The notes beneath the pieces are model-generated. The model worked only from the letters and a program-made list of their open reading frames with translations, did no database searches and was not told the DNA's origin. Source: Deltaproteobacteria bacterium (lineage in GTDB: Bacteria > Desulfobacterota > DSM-4660 > Desulfatiglandales > HGW-15). From it: a stretch of 37,392 bases of DNA. The DNA is taken from assembly GCA_019308525.1 (NCBI GenBank), contig JAFDIC010000005.1, forward strand, positions 1-37,392, read 5' to 3'. This document shows, piece after piece, positions 1 through 8,771 of this stretch (position 1 is its first letter; each line of letters begins with the position of its first letter). The translations under genes were made by a program, and so were the position numbers.

Positions 1-638
1 GTTACAAGAAGATCCTTACCCTCGGATGCGGGACCTGTGTTGCCGTCTGCCTTGCTGGAGGCGAGAGGGAGGTAGACATATTGAACGCACAGCTTGCTAT
101 GGCCAGGAAACTGGACAATGATCCCGTTGAACTGGGCGCCTATACGCCGGAAAGACAGTGCGACAGGGAATACCTGGAAGAACTGGACGGAATGGTCGGA
201 GAATATGAGGCGATTCTTTCCTTGGCCTGCGGTGCGGGGGTGCAGTTCGTGGCAGAAAGATACCCCGATAAACCCGTATTTCCCGCGGTCGACACCACCT
301 TCATCGGGGTAAATCAAGATGTGGGCTGGTACGAGGAAAGATGCCGTTCTTGCAGTAGCTGCGTTCTTGGAATGACGGGGGGCATTTGTCCGGTAACCAT
401 GTGCGCCAAGGGCCTCTTCAACGGCCCCTGTGGCGGCACAAACAAGGGCATGTGCGAGGTCAGCAGTGAACAACCCTGCGCGTGGCACATGATTTACGAG
501 CGCCTCGAAAAACAGGGGCGACTGGAATGCATGATGAAGATAAGCCCCCTTCCGGAGTGGCAAAACCAGATCCCCAGGACGGTAGTTCAGCCAGGATACG
601 GCAAATCCGACGAAAAGACCGAGGTAGAAGAGGCATGA
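1..638 (+). CDS. metV: MetV, zinc-binding partner of methylenetetrahydrofolate reductase (5' partial)
   Basis: MetV is the small cysteine-rich subunit that pairs with MetF in the MTHFR of acetogens and other anaerobes. The frame is open from base 3, so the gene starts outside the window. The first visible residues (YKKILTLGCGTCVAVC) align with residues 19 onward of the complete MetV at 17889. Seen cysteine motifs are CGTC near the start, CRSCSSC, GGICPVTMCAKG and NGPCGGTNKGMCEV, which is the family's metal-binding C-terminal signature. An ATG-less internal start at 81 would remove the conserved N-terminus and is rejected. It lies 100 bp before metF on the same strand, as expected for a MetVF pair. 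The C-terminal tail after the conserved part is acidic and not conserved with the other copies. Confidence 0.93.
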   Translation, partial: YKKILTLGCGTCVAVCLAGGEREVDILNAQLAMARKLDNDPVELGAYTPERQCDREYLEELDGMVGEYEAILSLACGAGVQFVAERYPDKPVFPAVDTTFIGVNQDVGWYEERCRSCSSCVLGMTGGICPVTMCAKGLFNGPCGGTNKGMCEVSSEQPCAWHMIYERLEKQGRLECMMKISPLPEWQNQIPRTVVQPGYGKSDEKTEVEEA

Positions 639-738
639 TCCAGGCACCAGGGAGTCTTGAGATCGCCCACCAGATCCCAAGACACCAGGGTCAGGGAGGC
701 AAACCTTAATAAAGCACTTTACAACTGAGGTCTAACTA

Positions 739-1680
739 ATGGAAGATAAAGATAAACTTAAATCAGGAAGCAATCTGGAAAAGGTGCTGAAAGCCGGCCA
801 CTTTGCCTTTACCGGTGAACTGGGGCCCCCAAGGGGCACTAATACCGAAGTAGTCACCAAAAAGGCCCAGTACCTCAAGGGGAGGGTCGATGCCGTAAAC
901 ATAACCGATAATCAGACAGCGGTGGTGCGCATGGCGAGCTGGGCTGCCTGTCTCATGCTCATCAAAGAAGGCTTGGAGCCCAACTACCAGATAGTGTGCA
1001 GGGACCGCAACCGCCTTGCCATTCAGAGTGATATCCTGGGCGCCTATGCCCACGGAATAAGAAACATACTGTGCCTTTCAGGGGATCACCCGAAGTTCGG
1101 CGATCATCCCAATGCCAAGGGAGTATTTGATATCGATTCCATTCACTTACTCGGCCTGGTGAAACGCATGCGGGATGAGGGTAAGTTTCTGAGCGGGGCG
1201 GACTTGGACGTTCCGCCGAGGGTGTTCATCGGCGCAGCCTGTAATCCTTTTGCCGAGCCCCATGAGTGGAGAGTCTATCGGCTGGCCAAGAAGATCGAGG
1301 CAGGAGCCGATTTCATCCAGACCCAGTGTATCTATAACATGGACCGCTTTCGTGAATTCATGAAAAGGGTTGTGGACATGGGGCTCCACGAAAAGTGCCA
1401 TATTCTCGCAGGAGTGACTCCCATGAAGAGCGTGGGTATGGCACAGTACATGGCAAAATCCGTACCAGGCATGGATGTACCCGAGAGCTTGATCAAAAGG
1501 CTCAAGGGGGCCGGGAAGGGTAAAGTCGCAGAGGAGGGCATCAAGTTTGCAGTGGAGCAGATCGAGGAATTCAAGCAGATGGAGGGTGTCTCAGGTGTCC
1601 ACCTGATGGCCATCGAGTGGGAACACAGGGTACCGGAGATTGCTGAACGGGCAGGTGTGCTTCCCAGACCTAAAGTCTGA
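739..1680 (+). CDS. metF: MetF, 5,10-methylenetetrahydrofolate reductase
   Basis: Catalytic subunit of MTHFR, a FAD TIM-barrel enzyme that interconverts methylene-THF and methyl-THF in the methyl branch of the Wood-Ljungdahl pathway. The length of 313 residues is normal for the MetF of anaerobes, which lacks a regulatory domain. Residues matching known E. coli MetF active-site positions are present: Glu27 in GELGPPRG (general acid), Thr56 in NITDNQ, the Asp of LSGDHPKFGD, and the Gln of FIQTQCIYNMDRF. The ATG at 739 has a GAGG-type ribosome site about 10 bp upstream. It follows metV and is closely related in sequence to the MetF at 18554. Both probably serve the same reaction with different partners. 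The electron-donor module for this copy would lie upstream of the window. Confidence 0.95.
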   Translation: MEDKDKLKSGSNLEKVLKAGHFAFTGELGPPRGTNTEVVTKKAQYLKGRVDAVNITDNQTAVVRMASWAACLMLIKEGLEPNYQIVCRDRNRLAIQSDILGAYAHGIRNILCLSGDHPKFGDHPNAKGVFDIDSIHLLGLVKRMRDEGKFLSGADLDVPPRVFIGAACNPFAEPHEWRVYRLAKKIEAGADFIQTQCIYNMDRFREFMKRVVDMGLHEKCHILAGVTPMKSVGMAQYMAKSVPGMDVPESLIKRLKGAGKGKVAEEGIKFAVEQIEEFKQMEGVSGVHLMAIEWEHRVPEIAERAGVLPRPKV

Positions 1681-1690
1681 TCCCGATCGC

Positions 1691-1710
1691 CCCGGATTGA
1701 TCAATCCGGG
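1691..1710. repeat. Perfect 20-bp palindrome after metF
   Basis: CCCGGATTGATCAATCCGGG is fully self-complementary and starts 10 bp after the metF stop codon. There is no following T-run, so it is not a textbook intrinsic terminator. It may be an RNA 3'-end hairpin or a protein-binding site. The rest of the 1681-1969 gap shows no convincing gene. Confidence 0.5.
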
Positions 1711-1883
1711 ACCACACCATGCGAATTGCGTACACTCCCTCTTTCCAAAGGCCCGGGTCCCCACGTTCAACCTATCGGAAAAACATCCCTTCTCTTTTGG
1801 CCCGATTCTGAATGAGGTGGGGTGCCAGGGCTTTTTTCCTTGAATTTCTTCCCGAAATTCCATTATGATTTTTGGTGTTATCC

Positions 1884-1889
1884 TATAAT
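1884..1889 (+). promoter_or_regulatory. Candidate -10 element upstream of the signalling operon
   Basis: A perfect TATAAT sits 81 bp before the small gene at 1970, in an AT-rich stretch. No good -35 box is seen 16-18 bp upstream, so this is only a candidate start point for the kinase operon. Confidence 0.25.
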
Positions 1890-1969
1890 TCCGGTTATTC
1901 GAGGTCCGGCAACAGGCTGAGAATACCCTTTGTACCTGGCATCCTGCCGGCCTTTCCGTAACTTATTCG

Positions 1970-2221
1970 ATGATTGTCACCACCAGAGAGGGAAGATCCT
2001 TTGACACTGACAGGGATCTTACGGCCCCGGAACGCCACGTCTTGCAGAAGTTATTCCTGTGGGAGACACTGGCAGCAAGTGTTGAAGAGTTCAGGGAGAA
2101 GACCAGGCAGGCCCTTCAGAGCGGATGGAACAACTCAGGGCCCGTAGAGGAGAGTAGTGCCCTGAAGGAAATCATTTCCCACTTGGAGGAAAGAGTTCTC
2201 AATAGAATCAGCAAGGAGTGA
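1970..2221 (+). CDS. Small hypothetical protein (83 aa)
   Basis: I do not recognise this family. It is an 83-residue acidic, mostly helical-looking protein with no membrane segment and no cysteine. It begins MIVTTREGRSFDTDRD and carries two likely amphipathic helices (around residues 22-47 and 60-80). It lies 60 bp upstream of the first sensor kinase, on the same strand, and is probably the first gene of that operon. The ribosome site before the ATG is weak, so the exact start is uncertain. The position suggests an accessory role in the kinase system, but that is inference from context only. Confidence 0.55.
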   Translation: MIVTTREGRSFDTDRDLTAPERHVLQKLFLWETLAASVEEFREKTRQALQSGWNNSGPVEESSALKEIISHLEERVLNRISKE

Positions 2222-2281
2222 TCCTGGATCATGATCAAGAAGTCCTTTGGGGGCGAGCTCAAAACCAGGAAGTGACCACAA

Positions 2282-4279
2282 ATGGCCAGGACAAAGAGAA
2301 ATCTCATAACGCTCCAGTCCCGGGGCAAAGGCAATGCCCCTGAAATCATTCCCGGGAAAAACGGGGAGACATTCCTGAAAGCGGTCATAGCAGGTGGGGG
2401 CGACGTTTGTGCCAGCCTCCTGAGAATCTTGAATAACGGAGACCTTTCAAGGCCAGGAATCATCTGCCTCGGAATATGGGATCCCAGCCCAGAGGCCCCA
2501 GGGATAAGACTTGCAAAGGCCATGGGAATACCAACCGTGACATCACTTGATGAACTTTTCGCCCTCAGCAACGAGATAGACCTGATCATAGATCTTTCCG
2601 GTTCCAGCCCTCTCACGGAGGAAATACACAGGAAATCCCGGCCAGGTGTATCCATCATTGAAGGGAGCGCGGTCACCCTCCTTTTCGACCTGGCTGAAAC
2701 GGAAAGAGAAAAGGTCCAACTGGAGAGGGAACGCAAGGACCACCAGGCCAAGATAAAGAAGGACACGCAGCTGATTCTCGACTCCCTCCCCTACCGCATC
2801 ATGGTCGTCAATCTGGACTTGACGGTAGATACGGTCAATGAAACCTTCCTGAGGGAGTTCGGTTACCGTCGTGAAGAAGTGATCGGAGAAAAGTGTTACT
2901 GGGTGAGATACGGAAGAAAAGTGCCATGCCAAGAGGTGGGAGACATATGTTTCCTCAAACAAAGCATGGAGGAGATAAAGGAAAAAGGATTCTTGAGCAC
3001 TTACAAGGAAAGGGTTGACCCGAACGGTGACGTCCGTTACGACGTCATAACCATATCCCTGATACGTGATGAAAACAACGAAGTGGTCCAAATACTCGAG
3101 GCATCGAGGGATGTCACCGACAGGATCAAGCTTGAGAAAGAGGCCATAAAATCCAATACATTCTTCCAGAACGTCATACAGAGCACTGTGGACGGCATTG
3201 TCGTTCTTGACAGGAAAGGGAAGGTGCTCATTTTCAACGAGGGCATGGAAAGACTTACAGGCTATTCCGCCAAGGAAATAGTCAACAAGGGACACGTCAG
3301 CAGTTTCTATGACATTGATGTTGCCAGGGAAAACATGAAAAAGATGCGGAGCAACAAACACGGTCCCCCCGGCAAGCTGAATCCAACCAGTATGACCATC
3401 AGGAACAGGAACGGCGAAGAAATCCCTGTAACGCTCTCTGCATCCATTATTACTATTGACAACGAGGAAATAGGAAGTGTCGGGGTCTTCACTGACATGA
3501 GGGAATTCTTGAAGATGCAAAAAGACCTTGAGGAAGCTCACCTGCAACTGGTTCAATCTGAAAGGATTGCATCTGTCGGGAGGATGGCGGCTGGTGTTGC
3601 CCATGAGATCAACAACCCCCTTTCAGGGATCATGTTGTATGCAGAGCTCTTAAAGAAAACCTTGAAGGAAAACGAGCAAGGCCTTAGAGATGTGGAGGAA
3701 ATCATAGCCCAAACCCAACGATGCAAGAAGATAGTATCTGAGTTACTCGAATTCAGCAGGCAGTCCGTGGGAAAAGTATCGTCTTTCAGCATTGATGATC
3801 TCATAGACAAATCCCTCGGCATCCTTCTGAACCAGGCCCTGTTCCACAACATTGAGGTGATAAAAGACATAGAAAAGGATATCCCCGCCATGGTGGGTGA
3901 TATCGGCCAACTTCAGCAGGTATTCACAAATCTTTTCATCAACGCGGCGGACGCCATGAACGGTAAGGGAAGGCTGGAAATAAAGGCAAGATATCTAAGA
4001 AACAAAGACCAGGTAGGCATCAATGTGTCAGATACAGGACCCGGCATCCCCAAAGAGCTCCGGGACAAGGTCTTTGACATATTCTTCACTACTAAACAGG
4101 TGGGGAAAGGCACCGGGCTCGGGTTGAGCCTCTCCCAGAATATCGTTAAGCTCCATGGCGGCAGCATCAGTTTCGAGTGTCCACCGGAAGGAGGAACTGT
4201 CTTTACCGTTGTCCTTCCGCTCCATTTCATAGAGCAGCCCAAGCAAGAACCCCTGTTCCTGGGACTGGATGAGAAATGA
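2282..4279 (+). CDS. Sensor histidine kinase with N-terminal Rossmann-like domain and two PAS domains
   Basis: A cytosolic sensor kinase of 665 residues with no membrane segments. Residues about 33-125 look like a Rossmann fold: AVIAGGGD glycine-rich turn, then LGIWDPSP after the second strand and an IDLIIDLSG strand. PAS 1 covers about 160-285 and has three cysteines (205, 216, 223) in a spacing shared with the kinase at 5861. PAS 2 covers about 292-410. HisKA contains His441 in VAHEINNP. The HATPase domain has an asparagine box near 554, DTGPGIP at 584-590 and GTGLGL at 610-615. All catalytic motifs are intact. The ATG has an AGGAAG ribosome site 7-8 bp upstream. The stop overlaps the next gene in ATGA, so the two are translationally coupled. 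A nucleotide- or redox-sensing input is inferred, not shown. Confidence 0.9.
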   Translation: MARTKRNLITLQSRGKGNAPEIIPGKNGETFLKAVIAGGGDVCASLLRILNNGDLSRPGIICLGIWDPSPEAPGIRLAKAMGIPTVTSLDELFALSNEIDLIIDLSGSSPLTEEIHRKSRPGVSIIEGSAVTLLFDLAETEREKVQLERERKDHQAKIKKDTQLILDSLPYRIMVVNLDLTVDTVNETFLREFGYRREEVIGEKCYWVRYGRKVPCQEVGDICFLKQSMEEIKEKGFLSTYKERVDPNGDVRYDVITISLIRDENNEVVQILEASRDVTDRIKLEKEAIKSNTFFQNVIQSTVDGIVVLDRKGKVLIFNEGMERLTGYSAKEIVNKGHVSSFYDIDVARENMKKMRSNKHGPPGKLNPTSMTIRNRNGEEIPVTLSASIITIDNEEIGSVGVFTDMREFLKMQKDLEEAHLQLVQSERIASVGRMAAGVAHEINNPLSGIMLYAELLKKTLKENEQGLRDVEEIIAQTQRCKKIVSELLEFSRQSVGKVSSFSIDDLIDKSLGILLNQALFHNIEVIKDIEKDIPAMVGDIGQLQQVFTNLFINAADAMNGKGRLEIKARYLRNKDQVGINVSDTGPGIPKELRDKVFDIFFTTKQVGKGTGLGLSLSQNIVKLHGGSISFECPPEGGTVFTVVLPLHFIEQPKQEPLFLGLDEK

Positions 4280-5754
4280 TGGACAAACTGAAAGTCCTGG
4301 TTGTTGACGATGAAAGGGTTGTGAGGGATGGGTGCCACAGGGTGCTGACAGATAAGGGCTACGAGGTCCTCACGGCGGAAAACGGTCGAAAGGCAATGGA
4401 ATTGTTGGCGGAAAAACCCGTTGACATTATCCTGCTGGACCTGAAGATGCCTGTCATGAGCGGCGAAGAAGTTCTCGAGAAAACCCGGAGTCTCTACCCG
4501 GACATCCCCGTAATCATTGTTACAGGGCACGGGACCGTAGATTCTGCCGTGGATTGTATGAAAAAGGGGGCCTACGACTTCATCACCAAGCCATTCCAGA
4601 TCGATCAGTTCTTGATGACCGTGAGCAGGGCCGACGAAAAAAGGTTGCTGGAAATCAGGGCAAGGCAATTCCAGCAGGAAAACATCAAGAACCTCTATGA
4701 CTTGAACCTGGAAAAGAGTCGCCTCAAAACCATCATCAACTGCATGGCCAATGGGGTTATGGTAACCAACAGAAATCTCGAAGTGGTTCTTCACAATCCT
4801 GCCTTGATGAGATTGCTCGAAGTCAGGGACCGGATGGACAACCCTTTCGAGGTGGGCAGGATAATCCAGGACGAGGGATTGCTCGCAATACTTGAAAAGA
4901 TCCAGAAGAATCCTTCCACGGAACACGCCGTAGTCTCACAAGAAATTAGGGCAGTCAAGAACATCTTGAGGGCAATATCCGCTCCTGTCTTTGGCCCTGA
5001 CCGGGAGGTGGTTGGGACCGTCACGGTACTCGAAGACATTACGGCCTTCAAAGAGCTTGACGAAATGAAATCAGACTTTGTCAACATGGTAGCCCATGAA
5101 CTGAGAAGTCCCCTGTCCGCCATAAGACAACAAAACAGCGTGCTTTATGAGGGTCTGGCCGGGCCCCTCGAGGATAAGCAGAAAGAGTTGCTGGAAAGGG
5201 GCATTCAGAAGATTGATCAACTCCTTGGACTCATTAACAACCTCCTGGATATCTCCAAGATAGAGGCAGGAAAAGGTGTTCAGCGAAAGCTCCCCCTGGA
5301 CCTCGAACCCATAGTAAGAGAGGCCCTGTCACTGATGGAGGCCAGAGCAAAAGAGCGCGGCGTCGAACTGGCCTGTTCGTTTCAAGACCTGAAACCCTTG
5401 CAGGCCGACGCAGACAGCCTCCGTGAATTGATAGACAACCTTGTTGCCAATGCCATCAATTATTCCCCCGAAGGAGGTCGGGTCAGCGTCTCGGCCAGGG
5501 GGCTGGGCGAATACCTGGAGTTGATCGTAGAAGACACGGGCATTGGTATACCGGAAGAAGAAATACCCAAGATTTTCGACAAGTTCTACCGCGTCAAGCA
5601 CCCGAAGACAAGAAGGGTCATGGGCACAGGCCTGGGCCTGGCGATTGTGAAAGGAATCGTTGAAGCACATCAAGGTACGATCAGCGTTGAAAGCACACCC
5701 GGAAAGGGAACGACCTTCAGGATCCTGTTACCCTTGATTTCCGATGAGAAATAG
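4276..5754 (+). CDS. Receiver-PAS-histidine kinase (hybrid-type signalling protein)
   Basis: A 492-residue soluble kinase with the receiver domain at the N-terminus. Receiver residues 4-120 carry the acidic pair Asp11-Asp12, the phospho-acceptor Asp55 (LLDLKMP) and Lys105 (TKPF). A short linker leads to a PAS-like domain (about 145-255). HisKA has His274 in MVAHELRSPLSAIRQ. The HATPase domain shows an N box (LVANAINYSPEGG), EDTGIGIPEEE and GTGLGLAIVKG. Unlike its neighbours it has neither the Rossmann-like domain nor the PAS cysteines. It starts at an ATGA overlap with the preceding kinase, so it is probably phosphorylated by that partner and relays the signal. The second ATG at 4279 is an equally possible start and would remove one residue. 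Confidence 0.9.
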   Translation: MMDKLKVLVVDDERVVRDGCHRVLTDKGYEVLTAENGRKAMELLAEKPVDIILLDLKMPVMSGEEVLEKTRSLYPDIPVIIVTGHGTVDSAVDCMKKGAYDFITKPFQIDQFLMTVSRADEKRLLEIRARQFQQENIKNLYDLNLEKSRLKTIINCMANGVMVTNRNLEVVLHNPALMRLLEVRDRMDNPFEVGRIIQDEGLLAILEKIQKNPSTEHAVVSQEIRAVKNILRAISAPVFGPDREVVGTVTVLEDITAFKELDEMKSDFVNMVAHELRSPLSAIRQQNSVLYEGLAGPLEDKQKELLERGIQKIDQLLGLINNLLDISKIEAGKGVQRKLPLDLEPIVREALSLMEARAKERGVELACSFQDLKPLQADADSLRELIDNLVANAINYSPEGGRVSVSARGLGEYLELIVEDTGIGIPEEEIPKIFDKFYRVKHPKTRRVMGTGLGLAIVKGIVEAHQGTISVESTPGKGTTFRILLPLISDEK

Positions 5755-5860
5755 GATGAAACAAGCGAACGCCTCGGGGGCCGCTCCGCTCCTGTAAGCG
5801 TGCCAGCTGGACATCCAGAGCCGAGGGCAATGGTACTTTCCCGGGCTCGAAGGGGATAAC

Positions 5861-7411
5861 ATGCCGGAGCTTGAGAAAAATGAAATCATAAACATCGCCC
5901 TGGTGGGAGGAGGAAATTACTGCGAGGAAGTCCTGGAGAAGACCTCCCAGGACTACAAGTCCACGGATGTAAACGCACGATTTGTCGCCGTTGCTGATCC
6001 TGATCCTCAAAGCCCCGGCATGGTCCTTGCCAGAAAGCTCGGCCTGGAAACGGTTGACGACTATCACCAACTCTACGATCCCCCCTATGATATACACCTG
6101 TTCATTCTTATGACCCCTGAACAGGAGGTCCTTGAGGATATCCTGAGGACCAAGCCGCACCATATTCGAGTCCAGTCCTATCATGTATTCGAAGTCTTCT
6201 GGAAGGCCATAAGCATAGAGGAACAGAAGCTCAGGATCAGGAACAAAGAAATTGAAACCATTTTGAACGGCATCCAGGAGCTCATAGCCGTGATCACTCC
6301 CGAAAAGGAGATTATCGATGTCAATGAGGCCTTTCTCAGGCAGATGCGATGTTCCCGTGAGGAGGTGATCGGAAAAAAATGCTACGAGGTGTTTCAAAAT
6401 TTGAAGGAGCTGTGTGATGATCAGAAATTCACTTGCCCCCTGAAGGAAGTGGTAAAAAACAAGGGACCTTTCAGGCAGATCATGACCCGCGTCGGGTCAG
6501 ACGGACAACCCAGGTATTTCGAAGTCAACATATATCCCACCTGGGAAAAGGAGGGGAAGATCTCCAAGTTCATAGACATAAGCCGGGACATTACCAAGCG
6601 CATGAGGGAAGAGGAGGAAATGACACGGCGCCTCGAGCAGCTCGTTGAGGAACGAACAAGGCAGTTGAAAGAGACCCACGCAAAACTCATTCACCAGGAT
6701 AAGATCGCATCCCTTGGCAAGCTTTCTGCTGCCGTGGTCCACGAAATCAACAACCCAGTGGCCGGGATACTGAACCTTATCCTGCTCATGAAAAGGATCT
6801 TGGGAAACGGCCCTGTCGAGCCGTCGGAGGTAGGTCTGTTCAGAGAATATCTCGACCTCATGGAAACCGAGACCAGGAGAACCAGCCGCATAGTATCCAA
6901 CCTGTTGACATTCGCAAGACAATCCAAGATGGAATTCTGCCCTGTTGACATTAACAGGCTTATCGAGCAAACCCTGGTCTTGAATACCAACCTTCTCAAG
7001 CTCAATAACATCAAGACTCATAGGATCCTGGACCCAGAATTGCCCGAGGTTGTCGGGTCTTCGGACCAGCTTCAGCAGGTATTCATGAATATAGTATCCA
7101 ATGCAGCAGAAGCCATGGAGCCCAAAGGAGGTGGAACACTCAGCATTGAAACCGGGCTTCACCGCGAAAAGAAAAGGATTATCGTGCGCTTCTGTGACAC
7201 CGGGATTGGAATACCCAAGGAAGATATTGAGAAGCTGTTTGAGCCCTTCTTTACAAAGAAGACCAAGGGCAAAGGGGTTGGCCTGGGTTTGAGCGTGGCA
7301 TACGGCATAATTCAGGAACACAATGGCTCTATCAGCGTAAAATCCACTCCTGGTAGAGGGACGTCCTTTGAGATTGAACTTCCCTTGAACAAGGGCGTTG
7401 TTCAAGACTGA
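5861..7411 (+). CDS. Sensor histidine kinase with N-terminal Rossmann-like domain and one PAS domain
   Basis: A 516-residue soluble kinase. The N-terminal 1-120 region repeats the pattern of the 2282 kinase: IALVGGGNYCEEVL glycine-rich loop, VAVADPDPQSPGMVLARKLGLETVDD, then an IHLFILMTPE strand. The PAS domain (about 130-250) holds the same three-cysteine arrangement: Cys174 in GKKCYEVF, Cys185 and Cys192 in TCPLKEV. A coiled coil (about 248-275) leads into HisKA with His294 in VVHEINNP. The HATPase motifs NIVSNAAEAM, CDTGIGIP and GVGLGLSV are present. A 106-bp gap separates it from the previous kinase. The ATG at 5861 follows an AAGGGGA ribosome site. It is the likely partner of the NtrC-type regulator directly downstream. 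Confidence 0.9.
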   Translation: MPELEKNEIINIALVGGGNYCEEVLEKTSQDYKSTDVNARFVAVADPDPQSPGMVLARKLGLETVDDYHQLYDPPYDIHLFILMTPEQEVLEDILRTKPHHIRVQSYHVFEVFWKAISIEEQKLRIRNKEIETILNGIQELIAVITPEKEIIDVNEAFLRQMRCSREEVIGKKCYEVFQNLKELCDDQKFTCPLKEVVKNKGPFRQIMTRVGSDGQPRYFEVNIYPTWEKEGKISKFIDISRDITKRMREEEEMTRRLEQLVEERTRQLKETHAKLIHQDKIASLGKLSAAVVHEINNPVAGILNLILLMKRILGNGPVEPSEVGLFREYLDLMETETRRTSRIVSNLLTFARQSKMEFCPVDINRLIEQTLVLNTNLLKLNNIKTHRILDPELPEVVGSSDQLQQVFMNIVSNAAEAMEPKGGGTLSIETGLHREKKRIIVRFCDTGIGIPKEDIEKLFEPFFTKKTKGKGVGLGLSVAYGIIQEHNGSISVKSTPGRGTSFEIELPLNKGVVQD

Positions 7412-7427
7412 CGGACAGGGGGTCCAT

Positions 7428-8771
7428 ATGGGAAGTGCCAAGATACTGATCGTCGATGATGAGTTGATAATAAGGAAATCCCTGGCCGATTGGCTGGCAA
7501 GAGATGGGCACCAAGTTGAGACGGCCGTCAGCGGGGAGGAGGCCCTGGAAAGGTGCAAGGACACCCGCTTTGACATCCTGCTGGTGGACATCAAGATGGA
7601 GGGAATGAGTGGCCTCGAATTGCTGAAACAGGTCAGAGGGAACGATCCGGACATAGCGGTTGTGATGATCACCGCGTACGGATCCATAGCCTCCGCCATA
7701 GAGGCAATGAAGAACGGTGCCTACGACTATCTTCTAAAGCCCTTTGACCCGAACGAACTGGGGGTATTGATAGAGAAGATTATCCAGCATCAAGCCCAGA
7801 CAAAGGAGAATCTCTACCTCAGGGCAGAGTTCAAAGACCGCACCAGGTTCGAAAGCATGATCGGTCAATCCAGGGCCATGCAGGAGATATTTGACCTGAT
7901 AGAAGATGTCGCTGCCACGGAATCAACCGTCCTTATCCGGGGAGAAACAGGCACCGGTAAAGGCCTGGCTGCCAAGGCCATCCACAGCAACTCCCCCCGG
8001 AGCACCGGGCCGTTTGTAGCGGTCAACTGCGGGGCCCTTCCTGAGCACCTCATGGAGAGTGAACTCTTCGGCCACCAGAGAGGTGCCTTTACCGACGCAA
8101 AGGAGACCAAGAAGGGACGCCTGGAGCTGGCCCACGGGGGCACCCTCTTTCTTGACGAGATCGGTGAAGTCAGCATGAGGATGCAGATAGATCTGCTGCG
8201 GGTCCTGGAAGACAGGATATTCTATCGAGTCGGGGGAACGCAACCCATAGAGGCGGACTTCAGGGTGATCGCCGCCACAAATACGGATCTCGAAAGGGCT
8301 GTTCAGGAGGGTACCTTTCGGGAAGACCTCTATTACCGGCTCAACGTGATATCCTTTGAAATGCCGCCCTTGCGGGAACACAAGGAAGACATTCCCTTAC
8401 TCGCAGAACATTTCCTCAACCGTTATTCACAGGAGATGAACAAACCCCTTGACGGGATCAGCCGTGAAGCCCTCGATGAGATGATGCTCTATGACTGGCC
8501 CGGCAATGTTCGGGAGCTTGAAAATGCAATCGAGCGGGCCGTAGTGGTTGGAAAGGGGAGGAAAATCAGGCCTGAAGATCTACCCATTTTCCGGCCTGAG
8601 TCCCTGAAACTACCGCGGAGCGAATCTCTGAGAGACATGGAAAAGGAGCACATAATCCAGGTACTGAACAATAATCGATGGAATATCAGGAAGAGCGCCC
8701 AGGTTCTTGGTATCGATCGATCCACCCTGTACAGCAAGATTAAACGTTATCAGATCCAGAAGCCGGCTTGA
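7428..8771 (+). CDS. NtrC-family sigma-54-dependent response regulator
   Basis: A 447-residue transcription activator. The receiver has Asp10-Asp11 and phospho-acceptor Asp54, with LKPF at about 103. The AAA+ domain has Walker A GETGTGKG (172-179), Walker B TLFLDEIGE and an arginine-finger region FREDLYYRLN. The C-terminal Fis-type helix-turn-helix is NIRKSAQVLGIDRSTLYSKI. The sigma-54 contact loop reads GAFTDA (219-224) in place of the usual GAFTGA. I chose the ATG at 7428 because AGGGGG lies 5 bp upstream. An in-frame TTG at 7398, overlapping the kinase stop, would add 10 residues before the receiver. Co-transcription with the upstream kinases suggests it is their output. No clear sigma-54 promoter was found in the window by eye. 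Confidence 0.92.
   Translation: MGSAKILIVDDELIIRKSLADWLARDGHQVETAVSGEEALERCKDTRFDILLVDIKMEGMSGLELLKQVRGNDPDIAVVMITAYGSIASAIEAMKNGAYDYLLKPFDPNELGVLIEKIIQHQAQTKENLYLRAEFKDRTRFESMIGQSRAMQEIFDLIEDVAATESTVLIRGETGTGKGLAAKAIHSNSPRSTGPFVAVNCGALPEHLMESELFGHQRGAFTDAKETKKGRLELAHGGTLFLDEIGEVSMRMQIDLLRVLEDRIFYRVGGTQPIEADFRVIAATNTDLERAVQEGTFREDLYYRLNVISFEMPPLREHKEDIPLLAEHFLNRYSQEMNKPLDGISREALDEMMLYDWPGNVRELENAIERAVVVGKGRKIRPEDLPIFRPESLKLPRSESLRDMEKEHIIQVLNNNRWNIRKSAQVLGIDRSTLYSKIKRYQIQKPA

Noticed and set aside
1640..1843. Small open frame across the metF stop
   Set aside because: It overlaps conserved metF codons and the palindrome and has no ribosome site.
2543..3604. Long antisense frame opposite the first kinase
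   Set aside because: The sense strand has full kinase motifs; the antisense frame is a by-product of codon bias. The same applies to long frames opposite 4276-5754, 5861-7411 and 34032-37151.
5755..5860. Riboswitch between the second and third kinase genes
   Set aside because: GCCTCGG and CCGAGGGC can pair, but no known riboswitch core was recognised.
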